This document shows, piece by piece, positions 1-12,857 of a DNA stretch of 64,000 bases. This DNA comes from Strix aluco. Taxonomy: Eukaryota > Chordata > Aves > Strigiformes > Strigidae. Positions within the stretch are counted from its first letter, which is position 1, and each line of letters starts with the position of its first letter. A program made the translations under genes and the position numbers. Where the stretch lies: assembly GCF_031877795.1 (NCBI RefSeq), contig NC_133971.1, forward strand, positions 3,094,195 to 3,158,194. Direction: 5' to 3'. The notes beneath the pieces are model-generated. The model saw only the letters and a program-made list of their open reading frames with translations. It was not told the origin of the DNA and did not search any database.

Positions 1-1129
1 TTCCCTAGGCTTGACTAAATTTAAGCACACGCCTTCATACAGCGTATGTAAGTAGTCACACTGTAGTCAATTAGGTTATTCACATAGATAAAGTGACTTT
101 TGTTTAAATTTTTAGAAAACAGAATGCTTGGTAAAGGGCATCCTTTAGAAACAGAGAAATGTGTTGGCTAAATGAGTTACTCATGTGGAAGATTTCTGTT
201 ATCTTTCAGTTACTCAGTTCACTTTTCATTAGAAATGCACAGACTTAAAACATAGCCAAATACATCTGTACAAAATAGAAAAATACTGGAACTTTAGTCA
301 AATCATAATAAAGTGTACTGTCAATCTAAGCACAGCATTTTACAAGAACTATCTTGAACAGATCCTTTCATCTCATTAATGGAAAATTATTTCTACAAGC
401 CAGGCAAAAATAACATGAGTCTGAGACTGCCAAATTGCAGAACACCTGCTGAGGGTCTGAGGTGTGCAGGGATGCCTTATTTTTTATTTGAGATTTATGA
501 CTGGAAGTCATGGAAAAGAGGGTGATTTTCCTGATTATTCTTTCCTCATCCCAAATAAAACTTCTATTGATTAAAATAAAAGGAGAAAAAACCCACAAGA
601 AAGGCTTCATGTCTACATTAAAGGGGAGTAGGTGCTGAAGTCAGTCATATTAATATTCTATTCAATTTTTTTCCCCTTGAATTCTTGTTACAGATAAATT
701 TAAGCAATGTTTTTGCAGCATCAAATTTAACCTCAATCAGACAGCCTTTTCAAAACATATCACAGTACCATGAAAGGAAGATCTGCTGGTTCCTGGGTTC
801 AGCCAGGTCTGCTTCGAAGCTAATTCACAAACTGTGTGAATTTTCTAAAGACAATAAAAGAGAAAACACTGGCAAAAATATGCCAACCCCCTGCCAAACG
901 TCACACAAACTAAGGTAAACAAGCTTCACATTACAGTGCTTATAATCCAGAATTATACATTTTCACGGCCAAGTTAAGTGATACTGTCTTTGTTTTTATG
1001 TGTTATCAGGGTTAGCAGATCATTTTCTGGATGTATAGACCTTACAATAGAGTTATTGCACCTCTTTCAAAGAGCAACATAACATAAAACTGCCAATCAA
1101 GAAAATTCAGATACTTCTCTTTAAAATAA
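1..1129. other. AT-rich intergenic DNA, no gene seen
   Basis: Reading both strands I find only short open frames with no recognisable domain, no splice-flanked exon and no clear repeat. The stretch is AT-rich. It belongs to the long region downstream of ADGRV1. Confidence 0.6.
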
Positions 1130-1262
1130 GTATACACGCACACACACATATGCACACACATATATACATATACATATATATCAACACATACATACCTACG
1201 CATTGTATATAAACCAAATACAAATAAATACTGTTCATACAAATACATACACATACCTACAT
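1130..1262. repeat. Imperfect CA/TA-rich simple repeat
   Basis: Alternating purine-pyrimidine sequence built from CA, TA, CATA and ACATAC units, much interrupted. It looks like a decayed dinucleotide/tetranucleotide microsatellite. Confidence 0.7.
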
Positions 1263-1284
1263 AAAGAAAAGCTAGAAAAGTGTG

Positions 1285-1615
1285 GTCTATGTAATATTCA
1301 ATTTTCTATCAGAAACATTGGCAAATTGGATTTACATCTAGGGAATAAAGTAATTTTTCATGATAGGAGAAAGATATCAACAAGATCTCTGTTGTTCAAC
1401 ATATTCATAAGAAATTTACATAAAAGAATCAATGATGATATGACAGCAACCTCTGACAACACAAAACTCCCTGGGAGAGTCAGAATGAAGCCAATTATAA
1501 AGTTCTGCAGAAGCATCTCTTGGTATTACACCACTGAACAACAAAATGGCAGATGAAATTCAATGGGATAAATGCACCTTTGTTACTCAGGAAGAAAATT
1601 ATCTTAATTTCACAC
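1285..1615 (+). mobile_element. Ancient CR1-like LINE reverse transcriptase relic
   Basis: A plus-strand reading contains LFNIFIRNLHKRINDD followed by DNTKLPGRV. This matches the CR1-clade reverse transcriptase pattern LFNIFIND...FADDTKL, the region holding the catalytic Asp pair. Here the second Asp of the ADD-type motif has decayed to DN. Downstream, after a frame change, DNA at about 1543-1590 resembles the usual 'WADxWQMKFNxDKC' segment: it reads as Met-Ala-Asp-Glu-Ile-Gln-Trp-Asp-Lys-Cys. Stops and frameshifts make it non-functional. The assignment rests on family motif knowledge. The exact subfamily and ends are uncertain because the copy is strongly diverged. Confidence 0.6.
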
Positions 1616-1728
1616 ACTAAGTCATCTATGCCTTCCCTCTTCTGCTTGTGGGTAGCCCTCCAAGGACACCAGGTAAGAGCCCAGGCAGCGTAAACTCCTG
1701 AAGTCTTGAAATGTAGGAGCGTATGGGT

Positions 1729-1770
1729 GCTCCCCCACATGGGGGAGCATATGGGGAGCATATAGGGGAT
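1729..1770. repeat. Perfect short hairpin next to an 11-bp tandem repeat
   Basis: Arms GCTCCCCCA (1729-1737) and TGGGGGAGC (1740-1748) are perfectly complementary around a 2-base loop. The right arm runs into GGGGAGCATAT repeated twice and a partial third unit. Function unknown; possibly only slippage. Confidence 0.7.
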
Positions 1771-3398
1771 GTTTTTTTACAGAACGTAATAATACATATT
1801 TCAACTTGTGCATGATCATTACTTCCTTAAGCAGCCTGTGATCACTGGTGCAATCCCTTCACATCCTTGGCATTTAATGGTTAATAATTTTTCCCATTCT
1901 TAGACTCTTTCTTAAATGTCAACTTTCTCACACTCATGATGATGTCTTCAGATGTTATGAAACCTCCTGAGGCTGAGAGGAAAGCCAATGATGCAACCTC
2001 CCTCTGCCAAACGAAATTTCACAATTTGTTCTTCAATGTTTGCTTTGACTTCAAAAAATATATACTACGTATTTCTACATCCATCTTAAATGGAACTTAA
2101 CATTACTGAGAACCGAGTTACAAAGCCTAAGAAAATATTCTCTGAAGGGATAGGGTGGAGGAGTCTGTTGAGTGTCTGCCAGCTGCTCTCCATTTTCTTT
2201 CATCCTGTGTTTATCCTTGTTAGAAATATTAACTCCAACATCCAAACAACCAGTACCATCATTTCTAACCAACAGAAAAGTCCGCTGAGTCTGAACTCAC
2301 TCCTCCCCTGTCTTAGTGAGGATGATAAACCCAACAAGCACTGGGGCAAGAGTGAAGAACGGGGCACTTACAGCCAAGGCAGCAGCTATTGTCTTTCTCC
2401 AGCTCTCACTCTGTGCACATGTGAAAACAAAGGAAGGTGGGATGTTAGCCATCTGACAACGTGGCATTAAACACCATGTAATAACACATTAATCATACTT
2501 TCATCCTGTTTTCTCAGTAGGTTTCTCCTATTTGTCATTCTTCCGTAATTCACGTGGAAGCCAAAATAACTGAAGAGCACATAGCACCTACGACCAAGAA
2601 GGGAACGGTTATACAGCACCCACAGGTGAAGGAAAGTTCCCTTCTTGGCCCCGAGGCTGGAGGGAGGATGGCTGTGTTTGAAGGACATGGCATACATCAC
2701 GGCTACAATACCTACCCCTACCCTGTGCAGACAAACACCCACAGCTCGAGTGGTGGCTGCTAAGGGGGAGTGACTACACTTATGAACATCAAAGCAAGAA
2801 ACTCTGAGCTCCCACAAAACAGAAATGAGCTACAGCCACGGATGCCACTTCCTAGGCCAAAATTTTCTAGTGATGTCAAGAAGTTGTGGCACGAAACATC
2901 ACTACAGCTCTGCCTTCCAGAAGAGGGTGGTTCTTCAAGGATGAAAGGTATGGATATTTCTGGTGATTAATTAACACTTGCATGGTCATTGAATGTTCTG
3001 TTTTACAGATGCCCTTCCTAAAAGTTTGGTATTTTTGCCAGCTATTTCATCAAAAAGTCCTGCTGTCTTTCTTGGTCTCTACAGAAGGGTCAGACTCTCA
3101 AAAACATGACTGGTATGAAGAAAATAGGCAATTTCTGAGCCTAAGATAACTGAAGCATCTACATAACTACCACTTCAACCAAGGAACCAAAGAGAAATAT
3201 GTTGGGCAGATATCTTTCCCACTGCTCATGTCATTCGTTATTCCCTAGTGCTAAAACTATGATCTTTTCAGAAAATTAAAAAGATACCAAGGCTAAAATA
3301 TAAATTGGATTTACTCAGTTTGGAGGGTGTCACTAATACAGTAGGTACTTCAAAGCAGAAGCTCTCTGGTAATGAACTGTAAACAGTCATTGGAACAC

Positions 3399-3478
3399 CC
3401 AATAATACAGATTGGAAGGCACCTCTGGAGGTGCCAAGTCAAATCCCGTTCTCTGTTAGTCAGTGTTGTAGATCTCCA
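3399..3478 (-). mobile_element. Possible very old CR1 3' fragment
   Basis: The phrase 'cagattggaaggcacctctggaggt' spread over 3407-3432 resembles the antisense CR1 3' end (usually 'ggttggaagggacctctggaggtcat...agtccaac'). No 8-bp tail is left. Within it 3418-3435 is a perfect 8-bp-arm inverted repeat (GGCACCTC, TG, GAGGTGCC). Could be coincidence. Confidence 0.35.
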
Positions 3479-3703
3479 TGGCTACTTTTCCCCATATATT
3501 CTGAAGCTCTTGCCTTTGGCAACTGCTCCTGTAGTCTCTAACTGATTCTTAGTTTTGACAGTAGCAAAAGTCCCATTAACTTCTACAAAAGCAGGATGGG
3601 GTTATGAAAACAAACCCTTGTTCTGTCTGTATCTGATGTGCCTATTAATGTAACATCCAAGCCAAAGGATGTTACACTAAATTTTCACTCGAAGATTCAC
3701 ATT

Positions 3704-3728
3704 TCTTTTTTTTTTTTTTTTTTTTTTT
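3704..3728. repeat. Poly-T homopolymer run
   Basis: An uninterrupted run of about 24 T. On the minus strand it is a poly-A run, but no retroposed body is visible upstream of it. Confidence 0.85.
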
Positions 3729-6700
3729 CTGAATAGAAGCCATGAATATCACAAGAAATACCTTCATTTTGCAATACGGAGATTTCAAAGGTAAACAAGC
3801 AATTGTATAAAAAGAAAGAACTTGCACATATCACTAGTATCAAATTTGTTAGGCAGTCCAGTTACTGAATTTGTTCTCCTGCAGTGAATTTACATCTGGC
3901 TTCCCCAGAGTGAAGAGGTTAACATCTGTTCCAGCTCTTTTATTTGTTTAGCAATTTCTTGCTTATAAATGTAGAATTGTTAGGGTTGAGGTAGATTTTG
4001 CACCAGATACAGAACAAAAATAATAGATTACAGATTTTGCAAAGTACAAGACTTGTGGACATGTGGTGCTTATTTGAAGGTTCTGTGAAATAACCAAATA
4101 TCGCCATATAGAAGGTCCTATACCTTAAGGCATTATTCTCCAGAGTAAAGGTGACATTTTTCTTTACTTTCAGTAAAATTTGGTTCCTTAATTTCAAACT
4201 CTGTGCAAGCCAGGGCTCTTTGGCTTCTCCCCTCAGCTCCCACCAGAGGACTTCAAATGATATTTAATTCACAGTAGAAGTTACTTATTTCATGATAACT
4301 CATTCCATGTAGCCCACCCAAAACCCAGATGGTAACAGCTTTCAATTACTGTTGACATAAATTGGATCTGAAACACATGTGGAAAGCCTAATGTAAATGT
4401 GAATACTGGGTTGCCTGAAATAGAGTTCAATATCTACTGTAGGAGGTATTCTTTAACAGCAGAGCTTCCTGTTACACTCCCAACACTATTACGAATTCCT
4501 GCTCAAGGAATTTATAGAAATCACCTATAGATTAACTTTAATATAAGCTAGTATATGTCACTCATTTCTGCCTGATCCTGTTAGGCTAAACCAGTGATTC
4601 ACTTACAATGACACTTAAAATTTTTCTTTCAGGTCTAATCAGGGTTTCTCGTGTTGTTTCTGAGATTTATTTGCCGCTTGCTTGTCAGCAACAGTTTCTA
4701 ATGTTTCTCCCTCCCGTAGCCCAGCCAGTTATTGCTCCTGTCCTTGTATTTACTACCTCATGCCAAGGAAATCTCTTGGGCTGTAAGGTTAAACTTTTTA
4801 TCTCACTGAGAGTCTGTTTTCAGCAGTGGTGCATGTTGTTTTATCTCTCTGCTTCCACAGAGGAGCCTAAATGTTTCTCAGCTTTATCCTAGATGATAAC
4901 GTGGGCTTACACATACCAGGTACAATAAGGTTTTATCTACAACTTCAGCATAACCGTATGTCAAAAGGAATATTAACTTTATTGTGTTTCCATTTCAAGT
5001 TTCTCTGCCAAACATATTTCCAAAATTATTGCAGCCATTATATTTTCTAGCTGAAATATTTACAATATAGCAAAGTAGTATGAATATTCATAGCAGTTTG
5101 CCAGCCAATCATTTGGGTTTTTTGTTAACTTTCACTTACACAGTTTGCATTCACTTAGACACAGGCATGACTGAAAAACAAACAACTGGCCAGAAGTAAT
5201 CTGATTTCCAAAATTTCAGAGTTAAGGGTTTTTGAGTTTTCTGGGTTTTTGCTTGTTTAAATCTTTGTGTCTATAGATAGCCTGTCCTCCCTGTCCTGAC
5301 CCACTTAGCCCTCTGAACCCCAAGGATGAAGATGCTGCCAGATCTTCAGAATCTACCACCAACTGACAAAATTGTCTTATCCAGTTCAACTTCTTGGTAT
5401 TGTTGACTGAGCTTGCAAGGTCTTGTACTCAACTTGAAGATATTGCTCCATTTGGATGTTACACAACAGCTTATGAACATCACACGTACTCAATCAGTTC
5501 TGAAGTTCCAGGGAAAATAAAAGGGCAAAACTCTACTGCTGTCATTGGGAAAAGGAGAAACACAGCAGGGTGGAGACATGAGTCTACTGGAATGTGATCA
5601 TCAGAACTCCAAACTCTAGCAAACTTTGACTTTTTTCCAAGGAAGTTGTTCCATTTCAGCTCTGTCAACTTTCTAATACACTTCTGAAAGCACTCACATC
5701 CTGAAAGAGGGGGAGGATAAGGAGAAAGAAAGGAGTGAGAGCAGTAAAGGGCAGAAGCATAAAAGCACAAGGGAAGAGGGAAAAAGGCACAAATGGGTAG
5801 ATAAATATATAAAAATCCCAGAGTGGTGGAGAGGAAGTACATAGAGAGACCCTTGCCATTAAACAAGTAAAAAATGTGGATTAAACTTTTGGCAAGAAAT
5901 GTGAGATTTGTTCCTGGAATTCAGGGAAGTAACAAGTGGCACACAGCAGGGCTGGGAGGGAAAAAAAAGGGGAACACAAGAAGCCCTTGTTATGCACGAT
6001 GAGTTGATCCCATAGAAATAATAACATGTAGCCCTCCAGTGCATATAAGTTAGGCTTTATCGCACAGGATTTTGACAAAATAATACAGTCTACTTTGACA
6101 AAAAAAATGGCTAGATTCCATTTGGTATACATTTTGGTAAATTATAATACAGATCTGGCAGAACAAACCTTCCTACTCCCCACTGACAATGTTGGAGACT
6201 GCTGGTGTCTAATTACACTGAATGAAATTAGTATCAACCAACCCGTCTTAATTTCTAAAGGCTAGTTCATGCTCCAGAATCCTGACAGCAGGAACACTGC
6301 CTGGATAGCAGGACGACGGCGTAGTGTGAGAGGAATTTATTATGTAGGATGGACAGATTTCTCTGTGCTGTGATGATTCCAGCCCTGCTCCATCAGGCCC
6401 TGCCACTGCCTCGCTGACGTGGAGGAGGAGGAAGCCCACCACTGTTCTCCTCCAGTGGTGGAGCGTGGGAGGAACCAGCAGCAAGGCATGTCCCCACCTC
6501 CTCCCTTTGTCTACGGAAAGCAGAGTGGTGGCAAGGGTGGGAGACAGGGTGACAGCCCATCGCAGAGAAAGGGGGAATGCCAGGCTGAAACCTTCACGAA
6601 AAACAAAGCACCTGCATGGGGTCCTGGTCTTCCAGCAAGACTAAATCTCTTTGAGAAACAAGAAGGAGGTAGTAAGGTTAGGGAGATAAAGAGACAAACA

Positions 6701-7244
6701 CATCTCCCTATGGTTTATGGTTTATTCACCAAGTCCTTAGGATTAGCAGTACACTGTGATGTTTCAATACCTTCTCAGTGCCAACACCATGAAAGATTTA
6801 AGATGGGAACACTGACGGCAAAGAACAGGGATGCTCTCTACGCCCGCAGAACCATGGAGGAACTATTTTGCAGACCCTGCGCCAGCCTGAGGTCTGAAGG
6901 AGGGTGTGTGTAAGCAACATCGATCGTCCACAATAGGCAACAGACCAAACTTTGGGCCTCAGCATGTTATTTGCATTCCCTGACCCACACCCAAGCCTCT
7001 TGCATGACTGCAGGCATGAAACATCCATGGAAGTGTATTCATGGAGTGCAGTTGGTCTGCAGCTGCACTGAGGACCAAGGGCAGAATATTTGTCAATAAG
7101 ACCAAAGAGATTGTCCGCTTGTGAGATTGTGCATTAAATATTTAAAAATATATCCTTCAGAGTGAAGTTGTAACTGAACGCAGAACATATTTTCTATTTG
7201 ATCAGCTGAAACACAACATTTCTAAAAGGCTGGTAAAAAATAAT

Positions 7245-7261
7245 AAAAAAAAAAAAAAAAA
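7245..7261. repeat. Poly-A run followed by GA repeats
   Basis: About 17 A followed by AGAGAGAG. Simple sequence; no SINE-like body recognised. Confidence 0.8.
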
Positions 7262-10200
7262 GAGAGAGCAGAACAGTGTTTTGAATTTAAAATATAAAGT
7301 ACTTGCATGAGTGAGGTCTTAACTCCCTCACAAGTCTGATCTATGTGAATCTCCACTGAAGTAAAGAGTAGGAGGTCCTTGCTGCCTCACTAGAAAGACA
7401 GAGAATTTTATGAGACAGGGGTCTTAATTACTTTGATCTTGCCAACTAACTTTAAACACACATTAATTACACAAATACATTAAGAAAGGACGTAAAACCA
7501 CCACTATATAACACATAGAGTAAACATGAAAGAGAATGAGCTAGCTCAACCCAGAGCAGCTCAGCAATAAGGCAGTATTATCAAGTTATACAAGTCCTAC
7601 TACAAGGAATTCCCAGTTACCCAAAGTCTAACCTAGCGCATGTTTTCTGAACAGCCTCTTTTCTCACAGTCTTTGCAAAAGAGCTGCTGGAAACAGCTGC
7701 CTTCCCCCCTCCTGTTTTTGTGCTCCATAATCCGGCTAACACAGTTCACAGTTGGTTTGGAGAGCACAAAGTGATTGCTCTGTTTATGAAATCCTATTCC
7801 TGTTAGTCAAGGAAATGAGTTTGACTCACCGGCTTGTTTATGAGTTTTGCTTTATGCAAGCTACTGCCGACTTCAGACTGCTGACCCACCAACACTGCTC
7901 AGAACTTCTGCTCAGAGGGGTTTTGCACAAGATATGTTTCTATTTCAGCAGAGGATTCCTGTTTTTTCAGAGGTAGTGTTTTTTACAGTATTCTTGAAGT
8001 ATTATAGCGAAAGTGGGTGATGGGCCCCATATGCTACAGATGTGTAACCACAGCAATGCAGCACAGCACCCCTGTTTATTCTTAGCTCATTCACCCTGTG
8101 AGAGAATGATTTACTCTCTCTCTGCACTCCCTTCCCATGTCAGTCCTCACCAGCAAATACGTAGCAGCAGAATTGCTGCCTTTAAATTCAAGAATGACTC
8201 CACAGACTTCAAATTTAATCAATACCTTAAAAAATGAATAAATAAATTAGCCTTTCATATGCAGGTCTGAAGACCTAGAAGGTGAACCCTCAAGGATTCT
8301 GCAGCAATTGTGATTATTGGTTTGCAATAGTCTCAGGTCTCACTATTGGAACAATAACAAAATCAGCTTACTGGAGAAAAGAGAAGAAAAAAAAAGTTGA
8401 ATCAAGTTTCAGTTTGCAGAAATTGTTGCAGAAGTTGCAGAAATCTTGGTTTGAATGTTTCTTCCCTGGGCTCTACTTTCTACTTGGTATGCACTGGAAA
8501 ACTTTAATAAGACTTACCCCCCCTCTCCTTTCCAGGGGTACATAACACATGACTGAAGTCTCCATTCACGTTCAGGCTATTGTTCTGCCTCCCTTTGTTT
8601 TAGCTCACCTTAGCTTGGAAACTGAGGCTGGAAGATAAAACCATCATAAACCCATAGAAAATACATTTCAGCATGAGTCAGAGATTTTTTTTTTTTCAGC
8701 TAACCGAAGGGAAATCGGAGGAGAAACCACCCTCTATCTTCTGTACATTGAGTTCACTGATGAAGATATGATAAGAAAATTGCACATATGAATGTGCAGC
8801 TATATAGCTTGTGTGCACATGCAAGCTTACACACCGTTTGAATTTGAGCCCATTTTCAAATGCTTACTTTTGGGGATTTTAGCTTCTTAGGTAAGCATAA
8901 TGTGACCACAGACTATTAGATAGTACAAAAAGAAGGGGGGAAAAAAATGAGCAATTTTTTTTTGCTTTTCAGAGATCTGAAATCTTACTTTCTTTTTTGA
9001 AGAATAAGAAAATTCAACCTAATTATATCCTTTCTTTCTTCATAAAAGGGATTTTCTGTGGGTGCTGCTGAAAGACATAAATTTTCCTCTCACTCTCCAT
9101 ATACCACATTTGTGCTTTTCCTGGTCCCCATTATTTCTATGGGGATAGTAATACAGCAATAGGTCTTGTCCTCGTTTGCACTAAAGCATCTGACTTGCTG
9201 TTTTCCCACATGCTGGCACTGGTGGACGGCTGGCCTTACAGTAAGGCAGCTCAGGGAGTTAAACTGGCAAAAAAACAAGCACAAAAAAAAAATAGTTTTC
9301 TGCCAGCATAGCTCACCCATTGGCAGGAGGGGTGAGAACCACGACAGCATGGCTAACAATCAGCAGGTCAGCTCAAGGGGCATCTCCTGGCGATACCCTA
9401 AACCCAGATATGTCGGACCCAGTTTGTTGTGTAACATTCATTTTCTGGGGCTTACGAGGTTGGAGCATGCTAGAAATGCTTCAAGCACAGCCCCGTTCCC
9501 GGCGGCTGCCAGCGGCAGTAAATATAGAACAAATCCAGCCTGCTCACGGTTCGTATTGAGGTACTGTGTCAACAGCCTGTGATCTGAGGAATGCTTTTTG
9601 GATCGCTGTCAAGTTCCTGAAGGACAGTGCAAAAACCAGGTCACAGTGTGCAGGGCTCTCCTGTTTCCAGCTGCTGAATCAGAGGGAAAGCAAGAGAGCA
9701 GGAATTCGGTCTATCTACGCCTCTGAACTAACTTCACCCACTGACACTAGTGCTGCACATGTATTCTGCAGCTGCAAAGAAGAGGTCAGGAGGTCTGTGT
9801 GGTTCCTTGAGGTGACTTTTTCTCAATACGTCCCCTATTCCAAGCTTGGGCAGGCTTTTAATATGATAAGAAACTCAAAGGATAAAATGAAACAACCCAG
9901 GAGCTCCCTCATGCTGCTTGTTTTCTCATTCTTACCTGAGTTTATGGGAACTTAATGTCATTCAGGCCATAAAACCTTTTTTTCCCCTTGTTGAGGCCTG
10001 TATAACTCTCTATATTGCTCTACTTCCAACTACTGCCGGCAGTTGTCTCCATCAGATGAGCAAAATGCTTTTGTCAGCCTCCTTGCTGGCCTTTCGAGTA
10101 GTCTTTGTTTCTGTCCTTCCCTTGCCCTTGAAACCAACCTTGCCTCAAGCCTACATGGCAAGTTCATCAGCATTTTTGCTGAGAGACTCTTTCCTCATCT

Positions 10201-12029
10201 GTCACATGTTCCAATCTGCAGTAGTACCCACCACATCTTCAATCTCAACAGATGCCGTTGGACAGTGAAGTCCAAGAGGAATGAGTACAGCAGGAAGGAC
10301 TAAGGCAAGGACAGATGAGTGAAATCATCTAGACATAAGAGATGATCGGACCTTGAAGGGAGGTTAGATTCCTGGTTGGAGATAAGAGAAAAGATGGGCT
10401 GAAAAAAAAAGCCCAGCCGTTAAGAAGAAGAAGCTGGGAGTACCAACTTTGAACATCAAAGAATGTTTGATTCATTACAGTGGCAGATTAACACCCATCT
10501 GCAGAGAAAACTCACTGAAGAAAAGTGGTTTTAATGAAATGCATTGCAATGGTTTTTGAAAACACAGAGATATTTTAAGGCAAAAAATAAAATGGTCAAA
10601 TGGTCATTTCCAACACACTTTTTAAAATATTAAAACTGGCCTAATTTTTAAAAAGTTTGAGAGAAATTGAACACCCTGGCTTTACTTTTTTTTTTCACCA
10701 TCAGCCTAAAACAACAAATATTTTTCAGCTCAAAAAAGGTGTACAATGAGAATTCAAAGTGAAACATTCCTTGTCATTTCTTTAGCACCCCCTGCCAAAA
10801 AAAACCACCAACAAACCACCACATCTAGTTTGTATTTACTTACTTTAAAGGAACCTCATTTCAGGTATTGATATCTGCTTTCGGTAAAGCAGTTGCTTCA
10901 GTCTGGGCACCCAAAAATCAAGCAGTTTAAAACTACCTGTTATTCTTAGAAACTCTTTTCCCTAACAAAAGAACCTCACCCCAGACTGTTTAGATAAAAG
11001 TGATAATGTAGGCCTGTGCCGTGCTCATTTTGCGTGTATCTTTTCACGCGACTTGCAGTATAGATTAACGACAGGCATATCTGACACAGCGCAGGCTCTG
11101 CATGTGAAAGGCAATCAGATAGGTTGAAACATATTCCCCTTGGTGATGCAAGCTATTAGGAGAACTAGGGATATGCTGAAAAGCACAGCTCAAGGTCTGA
11201 CCTTACCCATGGAAGACTGGAAGCACACCCTTGAACCAACTTTTACCAAAGATTTTCCACGATACGTGGAGCTAAGTTCACTAAGTGCCTCCTAGCAAAG
11301 CTGTAGGTGGCTCAGCAGTTGCACTCCTGAGGAGTTTCCATCAACATTTTCACCTCCTGATGCACAAGTGAGATCCTCTCCAACGACATCAAACAGGTCC
11401 GACTCCCCGATAGTGCTAATTCAGTCAGTGATAACCAGCTGCAGCTGGTTTTACAATGAGAAAGGGAATTGTGAGACACAGAAACACCATTACACACAAA
11501 ACTGATGGCAAAACCATGAACTTCTCCAAACTAAGCCAAAACATTTTGGGTACTTAGCTAATATTGCAGATGAGCGTATTTTAACTATCAGGGTATGCTT
11601 CAACCATAATCAGGAATTCTGCGTATAATTTTGAGTCTTGTGTGAAGTGGAGGGGAGCAAAGAAGGGAGGTTGGGTGGGTGGTTTCTGCAATCCATACAA
11701 ATGAGGAGGTAGGACTCCAGCAAGCCTGTCCTTTAAGTCAACACACACGTCACCGCCGACACTACACTTTAAATCTTGTTTAAAAGTGTAAAAACGTCGC
11801 ACGCTAAGTACTCGCTTTTAGCTTGAATTAAATCATTTCAAAATCCATTTAAACCCAAGAATGGATAAAAGCAGCAGAGCAGCACCAGCAGCACTGCCAG
11901 TTTTTGTGGCGTCTGGTGGGGGGGTTAGGAGGTTTGTTTTGCTTTTGTTTGGTGGTTTTGTTTTTCTTTTTCCTGTTTGTTTGCTTTTGACGCAGTGCTG
12001 GGAGCGGAGGAAACACATTGCTTGTGAAT

Positions 12030-12270
12030 ATCCTCCGCCCCTCCAGAGTGCAGGGCACTGGGGCGGATTCCCACGGCTGCTCAACCAGTGGAGCCAGTGG
12101 GGTGGGGAACGGGCGAGACGGGGCTGCCCGTGGGCTACCGGGGCTACTGGGGGCTACCTGGGGCTGCCCAGGGACTACTGGGGGCAGCGCAGCCTCAGCA
12201 ATAACTCGGGAGACTCTCTGCCCGTGGCACCCCCGGGATCCCCAGCAGCCCCAGACCCACTCCTGCACGG
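12030..12270. other. GC- and CpG-rich block with a G-quadruplex motif
   Basis: This 240-bp block is far richer in G+C and CpG than its surroundings. At 12140-12184 the plus strand carries five G-runs in order, of 4, 5, 4, 3 and 5 G, separated by loops of 5 to 7 bases. This fits the intramolecular G-quadruplex pattern. The runs come from an imperfect repeat of a GGGGCTAC-like unit. No open frame here is recognisable, and no transcript start can be shown from sequence alone. Confidence 0.7.
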
Positions 12271-12283
12271 GCAGCACACTGAG

Positions 12284-12632
12284 TTTATTATTTCACTATT
12301 TCATATTTTATAATTTTTGTTATTTTGCTATTTTGTTATTTAATTTTTTATTATTTCATTATTTTACTATTATATTATTTCATTATTTTATATTTTATTA
12401 TTTCATTTTTATTCTATTATTCCATTATTTTATTAGTTTGTTATTTCATTATTTTATTATTTTATTCTTTCATTATTTTATTATTTTATTCTTCCATTAT
12501 TTTATTATTTTACTATTTCATTATTTCAATTTTTTTCTTATTGCTATTGTTGTTCTATTATTATTGTTCTTTATTATTTATTGTAGTAGTAGTTGTTGTA
12601 GGTGTTGCTGTTGTTATTATTATTATTATAAT
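12284..12632. repeat. AT-rich degenerate array (TTATTTTATTATTTCA-like)
   Basis: About 350 bp composed almost only of T and A with a periodic C. Building blocks TTATT, TTTTATTA and TTTCATTA recur in variable order, ending in TTGTTATTATT-type triplets. The plus strand is the T-rich strand. Long apparent open frames through it (Phe/Tyr/Ile runs) are composition artefacts. Confidence 0.9.
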
Positions 12633-12636
12633 ATGT

Positions 12637-12857
12637 AAAGAAATTCTTCCCTATGAGGGTGGTGAGGCCCTGGCACAGGTTGCCCAGAGAAGCTGTGGCT
12701 GCCCCCTCCCTGGAAGGGTTCAAGGCCAGGTTGGACGGGGCTTTGGACAACCTGGGCTAGTGGAAGGTGTCCCTGCCCATGGCAGGGGGGTGGGACTAGA
12801 TGGTCTTTAAGGTCCCTTCCCACCCAAACCATTCTATGATTCTATGATTCTATTGTT
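12637..12857 (+). mobile_element. CR1 LINE 3' end, 5'-truncated
   Basis: The sequence shows the characteristic avian CR1 3' segment: 'aattcttccctatgaggg', 'ggcacaggttgcccagaga', 'ggactagatggtctttaag'. It ends in two to three ATTCTATG tail units. It covers only the last 220 bp of the element, with no reverse transcriptase part. It is nearly identical to the 3' end of the copy at 25.3 kb, so both belong to the same CR1 subfamily. It abuts the AT-rich array on its left, and TTGTTATTATT-like sequence also resumes on its right. Confidence 0.95.

Larger units (their letters stand above)
1771..12029. other. Gene-poor intergenic block
   Basis: This 10-kb stretch shows no exon I can defend. The longest plausible frame (6419-6913, 164 codons, plus) lies in a slightly GC-richer patch, has no domain, and shows low-complexity Glu/Pro/Gly runs. 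Homopolymer runs and one faint CR1-like scrap are listed separately. CpG content rises only from about 11.9 kb. Confidence 0.55.

Noticed and set aside
6419..6913. 164-codon plus-strand frame, the longest outside repeats
   Set aside because: No recognisable domain, biased Glu/Pro/Gly composition, no splice context; chance in a GC-richer patch is more likely.
12018..12810. Frames of 160-206 codons rich in Phe, Tyr and Ile
   Set aside because: They run through the AT-rich array and into the CR1 tail; composition artefact.
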